From positions 1-10,457 of the forward strand of contig CALZJV010000585.1 of assembly GCA_945787595.1 (NCBI GenBank): a stretch of 10,457 nt of DNA, read 5' to 3'. This stretch comes from an uncultured Desulfobacterales bacterium. Lineage in GTDB: Bacteria; Desulfobacterota; Desulfobacteria; Desulfobacterales; JAFDCJ01. Positions 1 through 5,874 of the stretch are shown here, piece after piece; position 1 is the first letter of the stretch, and each line of letters begins with the position of its first letter. The notes beneath the pieces are model-generated. The model saw only the letters and a list, made by a program, of their open reading frames with translations. It was not told the origin of the DNA and made no database searches. The translations under genes and the position numbers were made by a program.

Positions 1-453
1 TGTGTATTTCAAAGCCTGCTCTGCAATCTGCACCTTGTCCAGAAAATACATGGCAGATTCTTCGGCATTTTTTTGGGGGGTTTTGCGGTCCCAAATGGTA
101 CCCAGCGTCAGATTTTCTAAAATGGTCAAGTGGGGAAACAGATTAAAATGCTGGAAGACCATACCGACTTCAGCCCGGATTTTCTCGATATTTTTCAAGT
201 CGTTGGTCAATTCCATCCCGTCGACGATAATCCTGCCCCGCTGGTGTTCTTCAAGGCGATTGATGCAGCGGATGAGTGTTGACTTGCCCGAACCCGAAGG
301 CCCGCAGATAACTATACGCTCCTGCTTTTTGACGGTAAGATTAATGTCTTTCAGCACATGAAAATCGCCATACCACTTATGCATTTCGACAATTTCGATG
401 ATGGCTTCGCCTGTCAAAGTATTTTGCTTATTTTCGGATGATTGCGTGACCAT
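1..453 (-). CDS. aapP: Amino acid ABC transporter ATP-binding protein, AapP-like (partial, 3' end outside window)
   Basis: This is the cytoplasmic ATPase that would power the AapJQM amino acid importer. The first 151 residues are visible and run off the left edge. Seen: Walker A GPSGSGKST at residues 51-59, an aromatic A-loop residue near Y28, and the Q-loop QHFNLFPH at 101-108. The spacing is typical of polar amino acid ABC ATPases (GlnQ/HisP/AapP). The LSGGQ signature, Walker B and H-loop would lie outside the window. The start is the ATG at 451-453, preceded by a weak GAGAGA. It is the last gene of the minus-strand order J-Q-M-P, which matches the Rhizobium aap operon. A 251-bp spacer separates it from aapM, unusually long for this operon type. 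The ATPase family is certain; the AapP assignment rests on operon order. Confidence 0.93.
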   Translation of the reverse strand, partial: MVTQSSENKQNTLTGEAIIEIVEMHKWYGDFHVLKDINLTVKKQERIVICGPSGSGKSTLIRCINRLEEHQRGRIIVDGMELTNDLKNIEKIRAEVGMVFQHFNLFPHLTILENLTLGTIWDRKTPQKNAEESAMYFLDKVQIAEQALKYT

Positions 454-520
454 GAAGATTCTCTCATTTCAGATTTAGAGCTGGCGTTATGAAATGCTGC
501 TCTCAAATAGACTCATACCC

Positions 521-541
521 CAATTGAGTCAAACTCAATTG
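521..541. promoter_or_regulatory. Perfect 9-bp inverted repeat in the aapM-aapP spacer
   Basis: CAATTGAGT, then CAA, then ACTCAATTG forms a perfect 9-bp hairpin or operator. Just left of it, GACTCA (510-515) can pair instead with TGAGTC at 525-530, so two mutually exclusive hairpins are possible. No T-run follows on either strand, so it is not a classical terminator. It lies about 70 bp upstream of the aapP start and could act on aapP expression or mRNA stability; this is inference. Confidence 0.5.
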
Positions 542-545
542 AGGA

Positions 546-680
546 GGTATTTGGTATTAGGTATCAGGTACTGCATCAGGGAATTTTTTCCGATTTTTAT
601 ATTTCACCATAAGTAGACATATAAAATTTACGCTGATTTCGGATAAAAACCAATACCGAATACCCAGTACCCAGTTACGG
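546..680. repeat. Inverted pair of degenerate GGTATT-word arrays
   Basis: Positions 546-572 repeat the words GGTATTT, GGTATTA, GGTATCA, GGTACT. Positions 650-680 carry the same family in opposite orientation (CCAATACC, GAATACCC, AGTACCC). GGTATT-N-GGTATT of the left arm pairs with AATACC-N-AATACC of the right arm, so a long imperfect hairpin with a loop of about 90 bases is possible. The pair fills the aapM-aapP spacer. No coding potential is seen in it. Confidence 0.65.
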
Positions 681-709
681 TATAGCGGCAAGCCGCTCCG
701 GCGGCTATA
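681..709. repeat. REP-like GC-rich palindrome at the 3' end of aapM
   Basis: The stretch starts TATAGC and ends GCTATA (681-686 and 704-709). Inside it, AGCGGC-AA-GCCGCT (684-697) is a perfect dyad. It overlaps the aapM stop codon (705-707). No T-run follows in the aapM direction, so it looks more like a REP-type palindrome or mRNA-protecting hairpin than an intrinsic terminator. Confidence 0.5.
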
Positions 710-1854
710 ATCCTCTTTCCAGCTCGCGTTCCAACTGCCGGCTGTAATTTGACATAAAAAAGCAGCACAGAAAATATATCAAAGCTGCAAAAATATAGGC
801 TTCCGCTGAAAATCCCATCCACTGAGGGTCATTCAGGACCGTCTTTGTCGTTTTTAGAAAATCGAAAAGCGCTATGATGACAACCAGGGATGTATCTTTA
901 AAGGCCGAGATCAGAATGCTGACCGACGGCGGTATGACAATTTTTAGTGCCTGGGGTAAAACGATCAATCGCATGGTCAAATAATAATTCAGTCCCAGAG
1001 ATTCGGCCGCCTCATACTGCCCGCGCGGGATGGCCTGCAATCCGCCACGAACCACCTCGGCGATATAGGCTGCCGTAAATAGAATGATGGCAACCTGGGC
1101 TCTGATCAGCGCGTTGACGTTGACTCCCTCGGGTAAAAATAAGGGAAAGACCACCGAAGACATGAACAGCAGACTGATGAGGGGTACACCCCGGATGAGT
1201 TCAATGTACAGGACACACAGTCAGCAGACTGATGAGGGGTACACCCCGGATGAGTTCAATGTACAGGACACACAGTGTTTTTACCACCGCCATTTTAGAT
1301 TGACGACCCAGGGCCAGGACAACACCTAGAGGGTAGGCAGCGGTCAGACCGAAAACAGACAACAGAAGGGTTAATGGAAGCCCGCCCCACTGGGTACTTT
1401 CCACAGGGGTCAGACCGAAAATTCCGCCTTTCATCAACAAGCCCATCAGAAAAAGACCCAAAATCCAGGCATAAACCAAATGTTTCTTCCAATGATTTCT
1501 GTTGCGACTGTAAAACAGCAACGCCACCAATAGACCCATCGCCACGAACGGACGCCACTGCTGATCATAGGGGAAAAAACCAAAAGTGATAAATCTTATA
1601 TTGGCGGGAATGATCGACCAGCAGGCACCATCGATCTGCTGGCATTCCGCCCCGGTAGAGAGCCAAAGGCTGTCGATAAATGCCCAGCGAATCAGCGGGG
1701 GGACAGTTATCCACAAAAAATAAATCGTTATCAGGGTCAAAATGGAGTTTAGCCAACCCTTGAATAGATTGGTTCTAATCCATCCCACTACTCCCACTTG
1801 GGTGACTGGTGGTTTAATAGCTTCGACCGGATCATTTTGAACTGCTGCTTCCAT
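705..1854 (-). pseudogene. aapM: Amino acid ABC transporter permease, AapM-like, frameshifted by a 55-bp tandem duplication
   Basis: This would be an inner-membrane permease of the general L-amino acid transporter, pairing with AapQ. It appears as two open pieces: an N-terminal one starting at 1854 and ending at a stop at 1201 (217 residues), and a C-terminal one visible from about 1218 down to 705. The 1150-bp span minus the 55-bp duplication is 1095 bp, exactly 365 codons, giving a 364-residue protein close to known AapM size. The restored junction reads IELIRGVPLISLLFMSSVVF, continuous with this family. The EAA loop that contacts the ATPase (EAAESLGL, then LPQALKIVIPP) lies only in the second piece, so the truncated product should not assemble with AapP. 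The duplication puts a stop in the first frame (TGA at 1201-1203) and a TGA at the junction in the second. No good ribosome binding site is seen at 1854. The defect could be real or an assembly error. Confidence 0.88.
1167..1276. repeat. Exact 55-bp tandem duplication inside aapM
   Basis: Positions 1167-1221 and 1222-1276 are identical and directly adjacent. The unit length is 55, that is 1 modulo 3, so the second copy shifts the reading frame. Each copy encodes the conserved permease stretch LCVLYIELIRGVPLISLL. Perfect identity means the event is very recent, reversible in the population, or artefactual. Confidence 0.97.
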
Positions 1855-1860
1855 ATGCTC

Positions 1861-2020
1861 GTTTAGTTCGTTAGGATCGTTGTGTTCGTTTAGATGGTTG
1901 ATTAAGTTGATTGGTTGATTGAGTTAATTGTTGACTGGTCGACTGGGAAATAAGGGTTAAGTCTGATTTTATAAGTCAATCAATTCATTCAACCCAATAA
2001 ACCCAATAAACTTAATCAAC
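1861..2020. repeat. GTTNRTT/TTGATT word arrays with an inverted partner
   Basis: On the plus strand, 1861-1893 iterates GTTTAG, TTCGTTAG, TTCGTTTAG, and 1896-1930 iterates GGTTGATTAA, GTTGATT, GGTTGATT, GAGTTAATT. Positions 1977-2020 carry the complementary family (TCAATCAATTC, CAACCCAATAAA, CTTAATCAAC). GTTGATTAAGTT at 1897-1908 is the perfect inverted repeat of AACTTAATCAAC at 2009-2020. The array occupies the leader immediately before the aapM start and may explain the missing ribosome binding site there. Confidence 0.65.
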
Positions 2021-2045
2021 TCTTTCCGCTATAATTATCAATTTG

Positions 2046-2145
2046 TACCGAAGGTACCCTCCCGAAACCCGCAACCCAACCAACATCTCGTTTTTTTTCC
2101 TTCTATGCTTTGCCCACAAGCCCGCAACGCGCAACCCGCAACTCG
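2046..2145. repeat. CCCGCAAC-word arrays and a small hairpin downstream of aapQ
   Basis: GTACC-GAA-GGTAC (2046-2058) is a short perfect hairpin. Two direct arrays of the word CCCGCAAC follow, at about 2061-2083 and 2119-2145, ending five bases before the aapQ stop codon. The opposite-orientation word GTTGCGGG recurs near 7274-7290. With the preceding array they inflate the aapQ-aapM spacer to 295 bp. No gene is seen here. Confidence 0.55.
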
Positions 2146-2149
2146 TGCT

Positions 2150-3343
2150 CTATCTTTCCACCAGCGCCACTTTTTTGTTGTACCAATTCATAAAAGCCGA
2201 GGTCGAGAGACTGAGACACAGATAAACAATCATAATCATAGCGACGCCTTCAAGGGCCTGCCCGGTTTGATTGATGGCGGTCCCGGCAACCGATACAAAA
2301 TCGGGGTAACCGATGGCTACGGCCAGCGAGCTGTTTTTGGTTAAATTCAGCATTTGACTTGTCAGCGGCGGTATGATCACTCTCAAGGCTTGCGGCAATA
2401 TGACCAGATTGAGAACCTGGGCAGGTTTAAGCCCGATGGACATGGCGGCTTCTCTTTGTCCCTTGCTTACGGACTGGATACCGGCGCGGACAACTTCGGC
2501 CACAAAGGCCGCCGTGTATAGCACCAAGCCCAATAAAAGCGCACTAAACTCGGGACTGATATTCTGCCCGCCTTGAAAATTGAACCCTTTGAGTTGGGGA
2601 ACACTCATAGCGCTTGGGGCCCCCCCGGCCAGCCAAGCCAGCAGCAGCAGGACGATGAGGAGACCGATGGATACGCTGAAGACCGGAAAATACTCGCCTG
2701 TTTTCGCCTGTCGCTTGCGCGCCCAACGGCGCAGAAAATAGACAACCAAACAACCTGTCAGGAAGGCGATGGCCATGTACATATGGGCTGGCGCATACAC
2801 CGGAATCGCGATAACAAGCCCGCGATTGCTCATGAAAATACCGGTAAACGGGTTCAGTGCCTGCCTGGGGGATGGAAGGACCTCATAAAACAAAGCATAC
2901 CAGAAAAAAAGCTGCAGTAGGACCGGTATGTCCTGAAAAACCTCAATGTAGACGGCCGCCAATCTGGATACCAGCCAATTTGTTGATAAACGCAGTATAC
3001 CGATGATGGTGCCGAGAACAACGGTCAGGACAACGCCGATAAATGAAACCAACAGCGTATTTAAAACGCCAACCAACAACGCACGGGTGTAATTGTCCGC
3101 AGCCGAGTAAGGAATAACGGATTCACCGATTTCAAAAGAGGCTTCCTTCTCAAGAAACCCGAATCCGGTGGCAATGGCTTGCCGTTCAAGGTTGGCAAGG
3201 GTATTTGAAACCAGATAATACCCCAGCAGCCCCACCATTGCCATAACGCCCAGCTGATAGAAAATGGATCGCTTGTGCGGATCGTACCAGAAAGCAACAT
3301 TACCCGAAGGCGGGCTGTGCGGAGCGTCTGTGTTTTTCTTCAT
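2150..3343 (-). CDS. aapQ: General L-amino acid ABC transporter permease, AapQ-like
   Basis: This is an inner-membrane permease that should form the translocation pore with AapM. It has 397 residues, the long form typical of AapQ rather than the roughly 220-residue His/Gln permeases. The N-terminus (WYDPHKRSIFYQ, about 20-31) is followed by a first membrane segment. A periplasmic region holds GFGFLEKEASFEIGESVIPY, a stretch characteristic of AapQ. The permease domain begins near residue 88, with an insert of additional hydrophobic segments, and the EAA loop EAAMSIGL plus LPQALRVIIPP sits in the C-terminal third. It is intact, unlike its partner aapM. The start at 3343 follows the conserved family N-terminus but lacks a visible ribosome binding site. 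It lies 71 bp downstream of aapJ, across a terminator-like hairpin that should lower permease expression relative to the binding protein. Confidence 0.93.
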   Translation of the reverse strand: MKKNTDAPHSPPSGNVAFWYDPHKRSIFYQLGVMAMVGLLGYYLVSNTLANLERQAIATGFGFLEKEASFEIGESVIPYSAADNYTRALLVGVLNTLLVSFIGVVLTVVLGTIIGILRLSTNWLVSRLAAVYIEVFQDIPVLLQLFFWYALFYEVLPSPRQALNPFTGIFMSNRGLVIAIPVYAPAHMYMAIAFLTGCLVVYFLRRWARKRQAKTGEYFPVFSVSIGLLIVLLLLAWLAGGAPSAMSVPQLKGFNFQGGQNISPEFSALLLGLVLYTAAFVAEVVRAGIQSVSKGQREAAMSIGLKPAQVLNLVILPQALRVIIPPLTSQMLNLTKNSSLAVAIGYPDFVSVAGTAINQTGQALEGVAMIMIVYLCLSLSTSAFMNWYNKKVALVER

Positions 3344-3371
3344 CAGCGTTTAAACTATTGTTTTGAAAAAT

Positions 3372-3403
3372 AAAAAAGGCGCCACCGTTGGTGGCACCTT
3401 TTT
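3372..3403 (-). terminator. Intrinsic terminator/attenuator between aapJ and aapQ
   Basis: Read on the minus strand, GGTGCCACC, loop AAC, GGTGGCGCC forms a 9-bp stem (one G-U pair), preceded by A5 and followed by T6. The flanking A and T runs make it potentially bidirectional. Between a binding-protein gene and its permease gene, such a hairpin usually causes partial termination and protects the 3' end, giving excess binding protein. That role is inferred from known ABC operons; the hairpin itself is directly visible. Confidence 0.88.
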
Positions 3404-3414
3404 AAGGTCAAGCC

Positions 3415-4437
3415 CTATTTAAACGGAGGTGCATACATAAGGCCACCGTTTGTCCACTGGGCATTTAAGCCACGTTCGATTTTTAGAGGCGTATTGACAC
3501 CGACATTTCGTTCAAAGACTTCGCCGTAATTGCCGACCTGTTTAATGATCTTATAGGCCCACTTTTCGTCCAGCCCCAGTGCTTTGCCATTGCCGGGACT
3601 GACTCCCAGAAATCTCTGAATTTTGGGGTCCTTGCTGTTCAGCATTTCATCGACGTTTTTGGAAGTGATGCCAAGTTCTTCAGCGGCAATCATCGCCAGA
3701 ACCGAAAAATTAACGATATCGTACCACTGGTCGTCTCCGTGACGTACCACCGGAGCCAGGGGCTCCTTGGAAATTATTTCCGGCAAAATGACGTAATCAT
3801 CCGGTTTGGGAGCAACGGCCCGGGTTGACGCCAGCTGGGATGCATCCGAAGTCAGGACGTCGCAGCGCCCGGCAAAAAAGGCTTGGGCCAGTTCCGGTGT
3901 GCTCTCAATGACCACCGGCTTCATCTTCATGCCGTTGGCCCTGAAATAATCCGCCACGTTGAGTTCGGTGGTTGTTCCCGGCAACACGCACACCGTGGCG
4001 CCGTCGAGTTCTTTGGCACTTTTCACGCCCAATTTCTTGGGTATCAAAAATCCCTGGCCGTCATAATAGTTCACATGGGCAAAGGCCAACCCCAGGGCGG
4101 TTTCGCGACCCAATGTCTGCGTACAGTTCCGCGTCAAAACGTCTATTTCACCGGACTGCAAGGCGGTAAAGCGGGTCTTGGCGGTTAAGGGAACAAATTT
4201 TAATTTATCGTTAGTACCAAAAACCGCTACGGAAATAGCCCGCGCAGTATCGACATCGAGTCCGCGCCACTCTCCTTTTTCATCCGGTTTTGAGAACCCG
4301 AACAAGCCTTCATTTACCCCGACTGAAATAAAACCTTTGCCCTTGACATCGTCCAATGTTCCGGCCATGGCGAAACCGATCGTGGTCAAAAACGCCACAA
4401 CAACAAATACCGTGATAAGTTTGAATCTTTTCATCAT
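3415..4437 (-). CDS. aapJ: General L-amino acid ABC transporter periplasmic binding protein, AapJ-like
   Basis: This is the periplasmic receptor that captures amino acids for AapQMP. It has 340 residues, the usual AapJ length. A signal peptide (MKRFK basic end, hydrophobic core, AMA before G26) suggests signal peptidase I cleavage after residue 25. The mature part is a family 3 solute-binding protein (SBP_bac_3): GVNEGLFGFS near 40-49, GLDVDTARAIS at 59-69, and Cys150 and Cys192, which could form the disulfide common in this family. Cys105 is a third cysteine. AGGAG at 4443-4447 lies 5 bases before the first ATG (4435-4437) and 8 before the adjacent second ATG (4432-4434), so either may be used. 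It is the first gene of the minus-strand operon, expressed from the 4438-4900 region. Substrate range cannot be read from sequence alone. Confidence 0.95.
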   Translation of the reverse strand: MMKRFKLITVFVVVAFLTTIGFAMAGTLDDVKGKGFISVGVNEGLFGFSKPDEKGEWRGLDVDTARAISVAVFGTNDKLKFVPLTAKTRFTALQSGEIDVLTRNCTQTLGRETALGLAFAHVNYYDGQGFLIPKKLGVKSAKELDGATVCVLPGTTTELNVADYFRANGMKMKPVVIESTPELAQAFFAGRCDVLTSDASQLASTRAVAPKPDDYVILPEIISKEPLAPVVRHGDDQWYDIVNFSVLAMIAAEELGITSKNVDEMLNSKDPKIQRFLGVSPGNGKALGLDEKWAYKIIKQVGNYGEVFERNVGVNTPLKIERGLNAQWTNGGLMYAPPFK

Positions 4438-4593
4438 TTTTTCTCCTTTCCTTTGTTTTGACCTAAGTCGAGTGTTTTATGGCGAAGAGAGGTGCATCAA
4501 TCTTAATGCATCCCGCCTGCCCCGGTATGCGCAAGAGATCGGTGCAGACCGAGTTAAAAACCGCTCAATTTAGGTTTAAGTTCCTTTAAATAT

Positions 4594-4646
4594 AAAAAAA
4601 ACGGTCCGGTATCTCAGAGACTTGAACCCCCGTGCAAGTGACCGGA
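4594..4646 (-). terminator. Hairpin plus U8 in the aapJ leader: attenuator or small-transcript terminator
   Basis: On the minus strand TCCGGT (4641-4646) pairs with ACCGGA (4605-4610). Inside, ACTTG pairs with CAAGT around a 10-base loop, with a 9-base bulge. CCG and an uninterrupted T8 (4594-4601) follow. It points toward aapJ, whose start is about 157 bp further on, and no annotated minus-strand gene precedes it. It therefore either attenuates the aap operon or ends a small transcript from the 4650-4900 region. No known riboswitch was recognised. Between it and aapJ only the AGGAG ribosome binding site is clear. Confidence 0.65.
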
Positions 4647-4787
4647 GCGATAATCGGCTATTATCTGGCGCTTATTGATGATTCGTATCGGAAATAATGA
4701 ATGTGCCTCATCAATTAAATGAACCCTTAACATAAAAACGTATAACAGATAATTCGTATGGTTTGCAAGGGAAAATGTGCATGATCA

Positions 4788-4889
4788 ACAGCCCGGGCCA
4801 AAATTAGGCGGCACACACGGTGATGGTAATACCTCCTGCATGAAATATAGCTGCTTTCTTTTACCTGTGGCCCGCGAAATCTTTTTCAT
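4788..4889 (-). CDS. Possible 34-residue small protein (weak)
   Basis: A short open frame starts at ATG 4887-4889 (MKKISRATGKRK) and ends in a Cys/Pro-rich tail (SPCVPPNFGPGC). A second in-frame ATG lies at 4840-4842. No clear ribosome binding site was seen. It lies upstream of the U8 hairpin at 4594-4646 on the same strand, so the two could form a small transcription unit or an aap leader. The basic start and the C-x3-P-x4-GC tail give it a precursor-peptide look, but no maturation gene is nearby and it could be chance. Function unknown. Confidence 0.22.
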
Positions 4890-4949
4890 GCCAGGACCCA
4901 AAGGCTTATTGTTTGAGGCAATTAGTTGGGATACCCCCAATATTTCTCA

Positions 4950-4977
4950 TTGACAGTACGATCAAATTATATAAAAT
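4950..4977 (+). promoter_or_regulatory. Sigma70-type promoter for the cytochrome b/Fe-S gene pair
   Basis: TTGACA (4950-4955, perfect -35), a 16-bp spacer, then TAAAAT (4972-4977, 5 of 6 to the -10 consensus) in an AT-rich stretch. The predicted transcript start near 4984 leaves a leader of only about 23 bases, containing AAGGGAG at 4988-4994. This supports the ATG at 5007 and argues against in-frame starts further upstream. Confidence 0.7.
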
Positions 4978-5006
4978 CGGATACATCAAGGGAGAACCAA
5001 TATCGC

Positions 5007-5694
5007 ATGTATCAATTCCTGATGGGACCGGCCCTGTGGGCCACATTCACCATTTTTATATGCGGGCTGATTATCCGGATAGTATTTCTGTATCGCCTCA
5101 GTCAAAAAAAAGATCGCATCATTTATAATCATGCCGCCTTCAGCTGGGGGATAAAATCGATTTTATTCTGGCTGGTACCGTTCGGCAGTGCTTCTATGCG
5201 CCAACAGCCGGTTTTTACGATCATGGTTTTCGTATTTCACGCCACTCTGTTTTACGATCATGGTTTTCGTATTTCACGCCACTCTGCTGGCCGTACCATT
5301 ATTCCTCAATGCCCATAATATTCTCTGGGATGAAGCCTTCGGTGTCAGCCTTTGGTCCATGCCGGACATCGGGGCCGATGTAATGACCCTCCTCTTGCTC
5401 GGCTCGGCTCTTTTCCTGGTCATCAGACGCATGGTGCGCAGCGAGGTGCGTATCCTCACCGGTGCATGGGATTACGTGTTGCTGGGGCTCACCGTATTGC
5501 CCTTTTTGACCGGGTTTTTGGCGTACCATCAGTTTGGACCTTATGAGACGCTGCTGATACTGCATATTATATTCAGCGAGATCTTACTGGTCCTGATTCC
5601 GTTTACCAAACTCGGGCACATGATCCTGTTCTTTTTTACCCGCGCTTTTATCGGATTCGAGATGGGGGGAAGGAGGGGTGCAAGATCGTGGTAG
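5007..5694 (+). pseudogene. Membrane cytochrome b subunit, TmcC/HmcE (NarI-like) family, frameshifted by a 37-bp tandem duplication
   Basis: This would be the integral membrane subunit that passes electrons between the quinone pool or periplasmic cytochrome c and a cytoplasmic HdrD-like Fe-S protein. As written it is two overlapping frames: one from 5007 stops after 103 residues at 5318, the other is open to 5694. The 688-bp span minus 37 bp is 651 bp, exactly 217 codons, giving 216 residues, the size expected for HmcE/TmcC proteins. The restored protein starts MYQFLMGPALW, has about five hydrophobic segments, and carries His78, His91, His174 and His192 as candidate heme b ligands. It ends TRAFIGFEMGGRRGARSW. 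The His78 codon lies inside the duplicated unit. Start chosen from AAGGGAG 12 bases upstream and the promoter just before it. Hmc versus Tmc membership cannot be decided here; DsrM-like is less likely by length. Confidence 0.82.
5213..5286. repeat. Exact 37-bp tandem duplication inside the cytochrome b gene
   Basis: Positions 5213-5249 and 5250-5286 are identical and adjacent. The unit is 37 bp, again 1 modulo 3, so it shifts the frame. Each copy encodes the membrane stretch TIMVFVFHATL. Removing either copy joins the two open frames exactly. Confidence 0.97.
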
Positions 5695-5699
5695 ACCAA

Positions 5700-5873
5700 T
5701 ATGACGCTGGGAAGATGGGAGGTTGGGAAGCTGAGAGGCTGGGAGGTTTGGAATCTAAGGGGCTGGAAAGGCGGATACGGATTTTAGAATTTTATAGGTT
5801 TGTGACTGAAGTGTTGGGTGCTTTTTAACTAATTGGAGACTCAAAATTACAAATAGCAAATCACAAATAATCA
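5700..5873. repeat. GCTGGGAGG-word array and AAATNNCAAAT array between the cytochrome b and Fe-S genes
   Basis: Positions 5706-5768 iterate the drifting word GCTGGGAAG, ATGGGAGG, TTGGGAAG, GCTGAGAG, GCTGGGAGG. Positions 5842-5873 iterate AAATTAC, AAATAGC, AAATCAC, AAATAATC right up to the ATG of the next gene. The sequence between is unassigned; a chance frame through it ends FYRFVTEVLGAF with a stop near 5829. GGAG at 5835-5838 resembles a ribosome binding site but lies 36 bases from the start codon. Confidence 0.6.
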
Positions 5874-5874
5874 T

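Noticed and set aside
2..361. Plus-strand 119-residue open frame opposite aapP
   Set aside because: It is the antisense of a clear ABC ATPase with Walker A and Q-loop; no homology or ribosome binding site.
546..2145. CRISPR array
   Set aside because: Repeats are 7-9 bp, drift in sequence and have no spacers of regular length; no cas genes.
4605..4646. tRNA-like segment (GGTTCAAGTC on the minus strand)
   Set aside because: The apparent T-loop has a poor T-stem and there is no matching acceptor, D or anticodon arm; a hairpin terminator explains it better.
5700..5774. Short Trp/Gly-rich frame (MTLGRWEVGKL...) between the redox genes
   Set aside because: It is a translation of the GCTGGGAGG word array, with no independent support.
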